A stretch of DNA of 9,049 bases from a bacterium (GTDB lineage: Bacteria; Zixibacteria; MSB-5A5; GN15; FEB-12): NCBI GenBank assembly GCA_030629485.1, contig DAOVOW010000056.1:1-9049 (forward strand). Direction: 5' to 3'. The translations under genes were made by a program, and so were the position numbers. Positions 1 through 5,931 of the stretch are shown here, piece by piece (the first letter of the stretch is position 1; every line of letters starts with the position of its first letter). A model generated the notes under the pieces. The model ran no database searches, was not told where the DNA came from, and worked only from the letters and a program-made list of their open reading frames with translations.

Positions 1-612
1 ATCCTCACTGTGGGAGATGATACAGTTCTCCAGAGCCGGTGAAGACCCGGCGATCAGAAACAGACCGCCGCCTACCCTGGCGGAGGAGTTGCCGGGGATG
101 GTGCAATGTCTCAGGGTCGGCGAGGCCGACTTGCAGCGCAACGCGCCGCCGCTGACAGTGGCGTGATTGTCGATAAAAACGCAGTTCACAAAGGTCGGCG
201 AGGCGGACTTGCACCGCACGGCGCCATGGTTGTCGTACGCCCCGCGGAATGTGAGTCCGCGGATGACAACACTGCCTCGGAGATCATCAAAGGCGAAGAT
301 ATAGTGAAGTGATTCCGGCTCGCCCTGGCAATCTATGATCGTCGCGGCGGGACCGTTAACTGATCTGATTACCACAGAAAGGTCGGGCATCGACAGGTCC
401 CGGTTGCCGTCACCCTGATAAACACCATCGGCCACGAGAATCGTGTCGCCGTCGCGAGCAGCCTCCAACGCGGCCCGGATTGTGGGGGCATCATCCGGGA
501 CACGGATGACCGGTTGGCGTCTGTCATTTGAACTGCTGTCGGTTGAAGTGTCGGAACAGGTGTTGAGTGACAGCAGAAGAAGTACCCAGCCCAAAACGAC
601 GAAAGGCTTCAT
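1..612 (-). CDS. Parallel beta-helix repeat lipoprotein, N-terminal part (gene continues past left edge)
   Basis: An open frame with no stop before the window edge gives 204 residues from the ATG at 612-610. Residues 1-18 are a hydrophobic signal peptide (KPFVVLGWVLLLLSL) ending at Cys19. NTC is a weak lipobox, so lipidation is likely but not certain. After a Ser/Thr/Asp-rich linker comes a typical right-handed beta-helix entry: VPDDAPTIRAALEAARDGDT, then ILVADGVYQGDGNRDL. Two near-identical rungs follow, CKSASPTFVNCVF and CKSASPTLRHCTI, each with GGA/GGG turns. Such proteins (Pfam Beta_helix / PbH1 repeats) are usually secreted or surface-anchored; substrate and role cannot be read here. AGGTGG lies 8 bases before the ATG and supports the start. 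The C-terminus is missing, so total length and any sorting domain are unknown. Confidence 0.85.
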   Translation of the reverse strand, partial: MKPFVVLGWVLLLLSLNTCSDTSTDSSSNDRRQPVIRVPDDAPTIRAALEAARDGDTILVADGVYQGDGNRDLSMPDLSVVIRSVNGPAATIIDCQGEPESLHYIFAFDDLRGSVVIRGLTFRGAYDNHGAVRCKSASPTFVNCVFIDNHATVSGGALRCKSASPTLRHCTIPGNSSARVGGGLFLIAGSSPALENCIISHSED

Positions 613-919
613 CTCACACCACCTTTATGTATCCACCAAGATGGCCCTCGACAGCGTGACGGTCAAGAACTGTTTTTCCGGTCAGGGTGGCTTCGATAGG
701 GAATCTTGAGAACCCCTCACCTCAGAGGCGAAAGCCATCGACCAAAAGCGCCGTCAGGCACCCTCGCCTGCAAGCCTTGAGGTTATATGTCAGGCGTTGG
801 GCAGAGGCGCTCGACAGCACATGCACATGCCGGCAGCGCAAAAGAAAACAGGGCCGGAGCCCTGTCTTGAAATCATCGGTATACCAGCGGCACCTGCTGA
901 TGCGGCCGTACGGTCGGCG
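613..919. other. Gene-free interval between two minus-strand lipoprotein genes
   Basis: About 307 bases with no convincing reading frame; the plus-strand frames here are antisense to the neighbours or lack coding character. It holds the Shine-Dalgarno of the beta-helix gene (just above 612) and, at 841-865, the terminator of the upstream lipoprotein gene. No good -35/-10 pair for the beta-helix gene was found, although it must be transcribed from here if the terminator works. Confidence 0.5.
841..865 (-). terminator. Intrinsic terminator of the small lipoprotein gene
   Basis: ACAGGGC at 848-854 and GCCCTGT at 859-865 form a perfect 7-bp stem with a CGGA loop. Read on the minus strand, the hairpin is followed by TTTCTTTT (complement of 840-847). 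It lies about 55 bases after the stop codon of the 920-1372 gene, the usual position. Confidence 0.75.
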
Positions 920-1372
920 TCAGTCGGATATCTTCAGCAGCCGCAGCATTTTCAGCGTGGTACCATCCTGCATTTTCAGAATCAACGAGTCATCCTTTAT
1001 TTCGCGAACAAAGATGCCTTCTGGATTCATCTCGTCGTTGCAGGCGCCCTCACACCCCTCTTCCGGTCCGGAATTGTCCTCTCTGAGTTCAACACCTTCT
1101 GTGAGCTTCCACAGGCCATCCACTGCGCAGAAGCAGTTCTCCAACTCCTGCGTTGTGTCGAGATTCATGTGATAGACTGTTTCATCGAAGATGAAGATGA
1201 CATATTCTGAGATAGATTTCTGGTCCGGAGCAGCGTAGTCTGTTATGTACGCATAAGTGCCGGTGTAGGTCCCAACCAAGTCTACATCCGGTGGCAGGAT
1301 GATGTCACTTTGACATCCAAAGGCCGCAATAATCGCCGCCAGGCATCCAAGAATCACGAGATATTTTTTCAT
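920..1372 (-). CDS. Small putative lipoprotein with four clustered cysteines, function unknown
   Basis: 150 residues from ATG at 1372, with AGGAG 9 bases upstream. Residues 1-19 form a signal peptide (KKYLVILGCLAAIIAAFG) followed by Cys20, giving a lipobox AFGC; an outer-membrane or periplasmic lipoprotein is likely. The mature part alternates short hydrophobic strands and turns (GTYTGTYAY, EYVIFIFDETVYHMNL, GLWKLTEGVEL, DDSLILKMQDGTTLKML), which suggests a small beta-barrel or lipocalin-like fold, but I do not recognise a family. Cys80 and Cys82 (NCFC) and Cys107 and Cys111 (CEGAC) could form disulfides or bind a metal. The gene is monocistronic: a possible promoter lies near 1461-1492 and a hairpin terminator at 841-865. 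It is probably genuine given start signal, signal peptide and terminator; the function is open. Confidence 0.75.
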   Translation of the reverse strand: MKKYLVILGCLAAIIAAFGCQSDIILPPDVDLVGTYTGTYAYITDYAAPDQKSISEYVIFIFDETVYHMNLDTTQELENCFCAVDGLWKLTEGVELREDNSGPEEGCEGACNDEMNPEGIFVREIKDDSLILKMQDGTTLKMLRLLKISD

Positions 1373-1460
1373 CGACCAAAACTCCTATGTCAAGACCCAG
1401 ACTCTGCACCAATGTACAAAAGCCGCTCGCAGGGCACAAGCGAAAAAAACCGTCGGCCAT

Positions 1461-1492
1461 ATTATAACGTAGAACCCGGTTGATTTGTGCAA
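1461..1492 (-). promoter_or_regulatory. Possible promoter of the small lipoprotein gene
   Basis: On the minus strand a perfect -10 TATAAT (complement of 1461-1466) lies about 90 bases before the ATG at 1372. The nearest -35-like hexamer is TTGCAC (complement of 1487-1492), but the 20-bp spacer is too long for a normal sigma-70 promoter. The -10 is credible, the -35 is not. Confidence 0.35.
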
Positions 1493-1790
1493 CAACATCT
1501 GCCCTTTCCGACAAGGCAATCCACCAGGTTTTTCTAGCCAGACGGGTCGGTGCAGTCCATTTGCCGTACCGAAACTATGGCCCTGGATGGGGCAGGAATT
1601 GCGAGCCAGACCACACCTGCCGGGACCATGTTTGCAGTGGCTGACAAACAATGAGTGGCTGGGTCGGCAGCCCGCAACCGGCTGCGCAATAACGACATAG
1701 GTAAGCGCAGCGTTGCTCGGCAATAGCCTGTAGGGCCTTTTCGCGGGTTCCGGGAACTGGACTTCGCTACCTTTCGTTTGCGATTCGCTA

Positions 1791-1819
1791 TTGACAGCGG
1801 CGAGGCAAGGCAGTATAAT
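1791..1819 (+). promoter_or_regulatory. Perfect-consensus sigma-70 promoter
   Basis: TTGACA at 1791-1796, a 17-bp spacer and TATAAT at 1814-1819: all twelve hexamer bases and the spacer match the consensus. The predicted start is near 1826. No protein gene lies downstream on this strand before the convergent gene ending at 2087. Promoters this close to consensus usually drive stable or regulatory RNAs. Confidence 0.75.
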
Positions 1820-1824
1820 AAATT

Positions 1825-1897
1825 GAAGTTTGCTGATTGGAACCCCTGGGGATTCCCCCCTCTATCCCCACCCCTTTTGGCAAGCTTCTTTTTTTTT
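1825..1897 (+). ncRNA. Candidate C-rich small RNA of about 72 nt
   Basis: The predicted transcript starts near 1826, directly below the consensus promoter. Its first ten bases, GAAGTTTGCT (1825-1834), pair fully with GGCAAGCTTC (1879-1888), with two G:T wobbles, and nine T residues follow at once (1889-1897). The 5' end therefore forms the terminator stem with the 3' end. Inside, TGGGGAT (1847-1853) pairs with ATCCCCA (1864-1870) around a 10-base loop TCCCCCCTCT. Unpaired parts are rich in C (CCCC at 1843-1846 and 1871-1874, six Cs in the loop). Single-stranded C-rich or UCCC loops are known in small RNAs that bind G-rich ribosome sites, so a trans-acting regulator is an inference. It is too short for 6S or tmRNA and lacks the SRP RNA core, and I recognise no known family. 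Confidence 0.6.
1825..1897 (+). terminator. Terminator stem of the small RNA
   Basis: A 10-bp outer stem (1825-1834 with 1879-1888) closes the whole RNA and is followed immediately by a T9 tract at 1889-1897. The stem spans 44 internal bases containing a 7-bp inner hairpin, so it is a long, branched version of an intrinsic terminator. Confidence 0.6.
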
Positions 1898-1934
1898 CGT
1901 CTCTGTTCTAATCCCGTCCAAGGATTCCGTTCGC

Positions 1935-1972
1935 GAACCAGATGCACGAGGCGGTAAGCCCATGAGTGGTTC
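1935..1972. other. Nested hairpin, possible group II intron-like remnant
   Basis: Three nested pairings: GAACCA (1935-1940) with TGGTTC (1967-1972), ATG (1942-1944) with CAT (1961-1963), and GGC (1950-1952) with GCC (1958-1960) around a GGTAA loop. The layout GAACC-x-GATG ... CATG-xx-GGTTC recalls the stem found just before the reverse-transcriptase frame in many bacterial group II introns. No intron protein or other intron domain was found nearby, so this is a weak comparison. Confidence 0.3.
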
Positions 1973-1977
1973 TCCCG

Positions 1978-2010
1978 GAAGCTGCTTTTTCTGTCGTGAA
2001 GCGGCAAGGC
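1978..2010 (+). repeat. Fragment related to the TTTCTGTC repeat family
   Basis: GAAGCTGCTTTTTCTGTCG followed by TGAAGCGGCAAGGCC resembles the element at 7708-7762 (AAGTTGTTTTTTCTGTCG, then CGTAGCGGCGGGCC), and partly the one at 3521-3634. It is probably a decayed copy of the same dispersed repeat. Confidence 0.4.
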
Positions 2011-2086
2011 CAGCCACTGCGCGAGATAAATTACACCTTTGGGGACAACCTCAATGGCGCAGAACAAGTATGTGATGTTTGGTGAG

Positions 2087-2548
2087 TCAAGACCCGCTGA
2101 CCGTCTTGAAGCTGTATATCTTCCACTTGCCATTGACTTTGTGCAACCCGAACCTCGTCATGTATCCCTGTGACTTTTCCTTGTCGACGAAAGTGACATC
2201 GACAGAAGCCACGTCGTCGCCCTCGACCTGGACCTGGCTGATGATCCGTTGGAGGGAGAACCAGGTTTCCTTGGTCAGGCCTTCACCGGTCAGATCCTCG
2301 AGAACCTGCTCGGGGCTGGTGAACACGCGGGGGCTGTCGGTCTGGATGGCGTAGTCTTCATTGAGGTTTTTCATCAATTCCGGCAGGTCCAGCAGATAAA
2401 CCAGGGCGGCCTGGTCGTTCTTCTCCATAGCGCCGAAAAGTGAGATGACGGTCTTCCTGGGAGCATCCTCCGCCGAGTCAGCACATGCCAACAGGACAGT
2501 CAGGCTTAGACAAACAGAAAACAGTAGAACCGTCGCGCGAACGCTCAT
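2087..2548 (-). CDS. Lipoprotein with NTF2-like (DUF4878-type) domain
   Basis: 153 residues. The signal peptide (VRATVLLFSVCLSLTVLLA) ends in a textbook lipobox LLAC with Cys22. The mature protein opens with a helix-rich part, RKTVISLFGAMEKNDQAALV, then a proline-bounded loop, and ends with strands: VASVDVTFVDKE, then LHKVNGKWKIYSF. A helical start plus a closing 'V.GKWKI' strand is characteristic of small NTF2-like / lumazine-binding-like lipoproteins; this is a fold-level guess and ligand or partner is unknown. The ATG (2548) overlaps the stop of the upstream barrel gene as ATGA, so translation is probably coupled and the two proteins may act together at the outer membrane. No good terminator is visible just below the stop. 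Confidence 0.75.
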   Translation of the reverse strand: MSVRATVLLFSVCLSLTVLLACADSAEDAPRKTVISLFGAMEKNDQAALVYLLDLPELMKNLNEDYAIQTDSPRVFTSPEQVLEDLTGEGLTKETWFSLQRIISQVQVEGDDVASVDVTFVDKEKSQGYMTRFGLHKVNGKWKIYSFKTVSGS

Positions 2549-3498
2549 TTGGGAAAGCCTCCGGTTACGGTTATACGGTGACTCTCGCCAAGATCAGCCC
2601 CGGGCGCGTAGGCGTAGGCGATGTGCAGTCGTTTGTAATCGAAACCGACCCCAACGGTCAAACCGGCCCATTTGTCGTCAGGATCTTGCGCACGATAATT
2701 GGAGCCGAAACTGTTCCATCCGAACCGCAAATAGAGCGGACGCAGTTCGTGGTATTCGCCGCCAATGGCAAACTCGATGTCGTTGTCGACCGGCACGATC
2801 AGGTCGGAGGCCAACAGCAGCGGCAGGCCGCGTGGCCGGTAAGAGACGCCGCCTCGAAAGGTCAGCGGTAATCGATACTTCTCAGAACCTAACGACGAAA
2901 GCTGCTTGCCCAGATTCTGAACCATTACGCCGCCGGTGAAGCGCTCGCGATCGTCGGTGTACTTGGCGCCCAAGTCGAACGCGAAACCGGAGGCGGAGTA
3001 TTCGTGGACATGCTCGTATATGAGCTTGGCCGTGATGCCGAGTTTGAAATTGTATCCCACCTGTCGTCCGTAGGTTGCTGCCAGCACGATGTCGCTGCCG
3101 CCGAATGTTCCCAGAACCTTACCGCTGGTGTCGGTTTCGATGAATTCACCGTAGCCTAAATAATCGATGTGCCCGGCTATCGAACTCTTATCGTCGAGAG
3201 GGAAAATCATACCGACAAAACCGGACTGCATATCCACGAAGTAGTTGTGGTAGCCACCGATCCATCGCGTTTCCCCGGTGCCGGCGATGCCGGCCGGGTT
3301 GTAGTAAAGAGCCGACTCGTCATCGGCCAACCCGGTGGCGGCGCCACCCATCCCGATGGCTCTGGCTCCTATGTTGATCTTAAGGAATGGAAACGCGCTG
3401 GTCCCGGCCCTGGAGTTTATTTCGGCATTCGGTTCAGAGGAGGCGCCCAACGTCAGGGCGAGAACCATCGTCAGCATCATGCATGTGTATCTTTTCAA
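2545..3498 (-). CDS. PorV/PorQ-family outer-membrane beta-barrel protein
   Basis: 317 residues if read from TTG at 3498. An upstream ATG at 3549 adds 17 residues, but those are encoded by a dispersed repeat, while TTG has AGGAAAGG six bases upstream and puts a signal peptide (KRYTCMMLTMVLALTLGA) at the N-terminus. The mature start SRAGTSAFPFLKINIGARA, then IGMGGA and DDESALYYNPAGIA (residues ~59-72), is the PorV/PorQ (FadL-like) signature. The remainder is amphipathic strands with aromatic girdles (YLRFGWNSFGSNY, GVGFDYKRLHIAYAYAP). PorV is an outer-membrane carrier in the type IX secretion system of Bacteroidota, but many lineages have homologues without that system, and no T9SS genes or C-terminal sorting domains are visible here. 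The precise role is therefore open. It overlaps the NTF2-like lipoprotein gene by 4 bases. Confidence 0.88.
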   Translation of the reverse strand: MKRYTCMMLTMVLALTLGASSEPNAEINSRAGTSAFPFLKINIGARAIGMGGAATGLADDESALYYNPAGIAGTGETRWIGGYHNYFVDMQSGFVGMIFPLDDKSSIAGHIDYLGYGEFIETDTSGKVLGTFGGSDIVLAATYGRQVGYNFKLGITAKLIYEHVHEYSASGFAFDLGAKYTDDRERFTGGVMVQNLGKQLSSLGSEKYRLPLTFRGGVSYRPRGLPLLLASDLIVPVDNDIEFAIGGEYHELRPLYLRFGWNSFGSNYRAQDPDDKWAGLTVGVGFDYKRLHIAYAYAPGADLGESHRITVTGGFPK

Positions 3499-3504
3499 AA
3501 TCGA

Positions 3505-3512
3505 CCTTTCCT
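3505..3512 (-). promoter_or_regulatory. Ribosome binding site deciding the TTG start of the PorV-like gene
   Basis: AGGAAAGG on the minus strand (complement of 3505-3512) lies six bases before TTG at 3498-3496. No comparable site precedes the upstream ATG at 3549, which lies inside the repeat element. Confidence 0.65.
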
Positions 3513-3520
3513 GTCTAACA

Positions 3521-3634
3521 GGCTGTTGAAAAAGTGAAGTTTCTGTCATTGCGAGTGAAGCGTGGCAATCTCAGATCTATGTGAGACAACCAATTGCAGA
3601 TTGCCGCGGCGCGCAAAGCACGCCTCGTAATGAC
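3521..3634. repeat. Dispersed palindromic repeat (REP/MITE-like)
   Basis: It begins with GGCTGTTGAAAAAGTGAAG, resembling an insertion-sequence end, then shows nested inverted arms: GTCATTGCGAG (3545-3555) with CTCGTAATGAC (3624-3634, one G:T), and GCAATCT (3565-3571) with AGATTGC (3598-3604). Elements of the form GTCATTGCGAG...GGCAATCT are known as multicopy intergenic repeats in several bacterial groups. No protein is encoded. It sits between the PorV-like gene and the lptE-like gene and supplies the spurious upstream ATG of the former. Confidence 0.75.
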
Positions 3635-3751
3635 GCCTGAATCGCCTTTCATGAGTCTGCCAATTCCTGACTTGAACGTTCTACCATCTTATACTGTTTA
3701 TCGACCTGTTTGACCGGCGCTGTAGAACTGACGCCTGATCCACTGCCGCAA

Positions 3752-4243
3752 TCACCAACTCTTGGTGGTACGGTTGATTATCGATACGATCAGACGCTGA
3801 ATCGCTTTGCTCTGACCATCCTGTTCGGTTTCGCTGTCGATCAGGTAAACACCTTCCTGGACCATGCTTTCCCGCCAGATATCAGAATCGTTATCGCGCG
3901 GGTTTTTCAGCGCCACGTCAAAAGTCATTGTCACGCTGTATGACAATACCACATCATTGTCGTCATACTCAAACGGCTTGCGTTCATAGCGAGTCAGAAC
4001 ACCGGACAAAGCCGCGTCGGCATTTTCGGCCGAGACGACCTTGAAAGTTCCGTCGGCCAGAAAGGCATCGATCACCAGGTCGGTCATGCGGTCGGCCAGA
4101 TCATACTCGGTTGTCTTGTTGTCAAAACGGTCGACCGCTATCGTCTGGATGCTCGATTTCCCGGCCGGGTTGAACGTATAGACGCCGCAACTCAGGCCTA
4201 ACAAAGCCGCTACAAGCGGTGCTAACAATATCCTATGTGCCAT
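3752..4243 (-). CDS. lptE: LptE-like LPS-assembly lipoprotein
   Basis: 163 residues from ATG at 4243. The signal peptide (AHRILLAPLVAALLGLS) ends at Cys19, then GVYTFNPAGKSSIQTIAVDR, a layout typical of LptE/RlpB proteins in non-proteobacterial lineages: a short lipidated start and 'I.TIAV..F.N.T.EYDLA' strand followed by a helix (RMTDLVIDAFLADGTFKVV). Then come 'ADAALSGVLTRYERKPFEYD', a Y-S-V-T-M strand and a C-terminal helix (SKAIQRLIVSIINRT). LptE sits in the outer membrane and plugs the LptD barrel that exports LPS. The ATG overlaps the hutI stop (TGATG), implying co-transcription with that unrelated metabolic gene. A TTG at 4246 could be read as a start, but ATG is preferred. Family call is from residue pattern only; the family is very divergent in sequence. 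Confidence 0.75.
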   Translation of the reverse strand: MAHRILLAPLVAALLGLSCGVYTFNPAGKSSIQTIAVDRFDNKTTEYDLADRMTDLVIDAFLADGTFKVVSAENADAALSGVLTRYERKPFEYDDNDVVLSYSVTMTFDVALKNPRDNDSDIWRESMVQEGVYLIDSETEQDGQSKAIQRLIVSIINRTTKSW

Positions 4244-5553
4244 CAATCTTTCAACCCCTGAGTTTTGCGCACGTTCCCGTTTCCGAGCGACCCGCTCACT
4301 ATTTTGCCCCGCTTAATTATCAACTGAGCAAGGTTTACACCGCAGTGATATGGCAGTTCGCGGTAGTCCTGCATGTCCCAGATGACCAGGTCGGCCATAC
4401 AACCGACATCCAGGCGACCGATTCGGTCTTGTCGGTTGATAGCACAGGCGGCGTTGACCGTCACCGCCGAGATAGCTTCGGCTGCCGTCATTTTCATCTG
4501 TAATGCAGCCAGTGAGATAACCAGAGACAAAGATTCGGTGTTACTGGAACCGGGGTTGCAGTCGGTCGACAATGCCACGATAACACCGGCCTCGATCATT
4601 TTGCGGGCCGGAGCGTAGGTGGTCCCAGCCAGCGAAAAGGTTGTCGCGGGTAGCAACACTGCTACCGTTTTGGATGCAGCCATAGCGTGCATTCCCTCGT
4701 CGGAAGCGTATACGAGGTGATCGGCGGAAACCGCCCCCATTGAGGCAGCCAGTTCAGCACCGCCGGTGGAACCCAATTCGTCGACGTGGAACTTCAAACC
4801 AAGTCCGGCGTCCCTGGCGGCTTGCTGGATGCGACGTGATTCATCGACGTCGAACACACCTTTCTCGCAGAAGATGTCGGAGAACTCGGCCAGCCCTTGC
4901 GCGGTGACCTGAGGCAGCATTTCGTTGATTACCAGGTCGGCATAGGCCTTGCGGTCTTCGCGGTATTCGTCCGGAACTTCGTGCGCGCCCAGAAAAGTCG
5001 GGACCAGATCGATGGGGTGCGTCTTGTTGAGTTCGCGAATAATCTCCAACTGTTTGATTTCAGACTCAGTCGACAGACCGTAGCCGGATTTGGCCTCGAT
5101 AGTGGTGATACCGTGAGCCAGCAGCCGGTCGAGTCGGCGCGAGGTCTTCTGAATGAGGACATCGGCAGGCGTGGTGCGCAAGTCACGCACGGAGGCTCGG
5201 ATGCCGCCACCGGCAGCGGCGATTTCCATGTAGGTTTTGCCCCGGATGCGCATCTCGAATTCTTTTTCGCGCGTCATCGAGAACACCGGATGAGTGTGCG
5301 GATCAATGAAACCGGGGGTGACAACCCGGCCGCCGGCATCGATCACTCGACATCCCTCAGCCAACGGCGCGCGGCCTTCAACCTCATCGGACTGACCGAC
5401 GGCCAGTACCTCATCACCGGAGGCTGCAAGGCCACCGTTTTCAATCAGGCCAAGTTCCTGCATCTGCGGTCCCAACCGCGGGACCGGACCGGTCATGGTG
5501 ATCAACTGACCGATGTTCTTTATGAGTAGAGTGGCTTTCTTGGTTAGAACCAT
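4243..5553 (-). CDS. hutI: Imidazolonepropionase
   Basis: 436 residues, close to the usual 400-420 plus a short N-terminal extension. HutI is a cytoplasmic metal-dependent amidohydrolase that opens imidazolone-5-propionate to N-formimino-glutamate, third step of histidine degradation. Metal-site residues are present: HTH (His86, His88) in GFIDPHTHPVF, His256 in KFHVDEL, His279 in SADHL and Asp331 in LSTDCNPGSS. Family motifs EAKSGYGLSTESE (~153-165), PTFLGAHEVP (~185-194) and LLPATTFSLAG (~300-310) are intact. The start ATG has no Shine-Dalgarno, but a TTGACC/TATATT promoter ends six bases before it, so the message may be leaderless. HutU lies 2.2 kb upstream on the same strand behind an inverted glycosyltransferase gene. 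Downstream, lptE overlaps by one base. Confidence 0.96.
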   Translation of the reverse strand: MVLTKKATLLIKNIGQLITMTGPVPRLGPQMQELGLIENGGLAASGDEVLAVGQSDEVEGRAPLAEGCRVIDAGGRVVTPGFIDPHTHPVFSMTREKEFEMRIRGKTYMEIAAAGGGIRASVRDLRTTPADVLIQKTSRRLDRLLAHGITTIEAKSGYGLSTESEIKQLEIIRELNKTHPIDLVPTFLGAHEVPDEYREDRKAYADLVINEMLPQVTAQGLAEFSDIFCEKGVFDVDESRRIQQAARDAGLGLKFHVDELGSTGGAELAASMGAVSADHLVYASDEGMHAMAASKTVAVLLPATTFSLAGTTYAPARKMIEAGVIVALSTDCNPGSSNTESLSLVISLAALQMKMTAAEAISAVTVNAACAINRQDRIGRLDVGCMADLVIWDMQDYRELPYHCGVNLAQLIIKRGKIVSGSLGNGNVRKTQGLKD

Positions 5554-5559
5554 AGGACG

Positions 5560-5587
5560 AATATATGAAGTGGTCCACCAAGGTCAA
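5560..5587 (-). promoter_or_regulatory. Promoter of hutI, probably giving a leaderless message
   Basis: On the minus strand, TTGACC (complement of 5582-5587), a 16-bp spacer and TATATT (complement of 5560-5565), then six bases to the ATG. The expected start of transcription falls on or next to the start codon. The spacer carries TGGTCCACCA, a short inverted repeat (TGGT/ACCA) that could be an operator; this is only a suggestion. Confidence 0.5.
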
Positions 5588-5795
5588 ACGGAATCTTCGC
5601 GCAACGGGCTTGGTACGTCAGTTGGGGTTTGGCCTGCCCGGTGCAACTCCGTAGTTCATTCCTGCGATCACGTCCTTGATAGTCGCCGGTTAGTTGCTCC
5701 GTATTCCCAGGACCTTCCCCATAAATGGTTGAAGATTTCTGCTAATGTAAATTGAATCAAGGGGTTGGTGTTTTCAGGAAATGGCGCGACTTGTC

Positions 5796-5816
5796 ATGCC
5801 GGATTTGATCCGGCAT
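5796..5816. repeat. ATGCCGGAT palindrome, dispersed-repeat type
   Basis: ATGCCGGAT (5796-5804), TTG, ATCCGGCAT (5808-5816): perfect 9-bp arms preceded by TTGTC. The form TGTCATGCCGGA-TTGATCCGGCAT matches a class of short palindromic intergenic repeats seen in many bacterial genomes. ATCCGG recurs at 5821-5826 and a decayed tail may run to about 5850. Confidence 0.6.
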
Positions 5817-5931
5817 ATAGATCCGGATTCGAAGACTGGATACTGGCTTCACCAATATTAAGGAGCATGAATAGTGTGTGTAGTCCCCAAGCCTTGGAGG
5901 CTGTTCCCAAAGGCGCGGTTCTTGAGGTGGT

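Larger units (their letters stand above)
1373..2086. other. 714-base interval without protein genes; contains a small RNA unit
   Basis: Frames on both strands here (for example a long minus-strand frame at 1534-2133) have poor residue composition, no ribosome site and no recognisable domain, so I treat them as chance. The interval holds the upstream region of the 920-1372 gene, a 6-bp hairpin (GCAGCC 1667-1672 with GGCTGC 1680-1685), a consensus plus-strand promoter and its short RNA (1791-1897), a nested hairpin (1935-1972) and a fragment resembling a repeat found elsewhere in the window (1978-2010). Confidence 0.6.

Noticed and set aside
687..1210. Two overlapping plus-strand frames
   Set aside because: They are antisense to the small lipoprotein gene and its terminator, with no coding character.
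1791..2086. 6S, SRP, tmRNA or riboswitch identity of the plus-strand RNA
   Set aside because: The terminator ends the transcript after about 72 nt, too short for 6S or tmRNA; the SRP core sequence is missing; no downstream gene exists for a riboswitch to control.
1534..2133. Long minus-strand frame of 199 codons in the 1373-2086 interval
   Set aside because: Composition is Arg/Ser-rich and low-complexity, no domain or ribosome site is visible, and it runs antisense to the promoter and RNA unit. It also overlaps the NTF2-like gene start-to-stop region.
3753..3767. CACCAA-CTC-TTGGTG hairpin at the end of the LptE-like gene as a terminator
   Set aside because: It overlaps the stop codon and no T tract follows on the minus strand.
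4897..5529. Plus-strand frame of 210 codons
   Set aside because: Exactly antisense to hutI, whose motifs are intact; a shadow frame.
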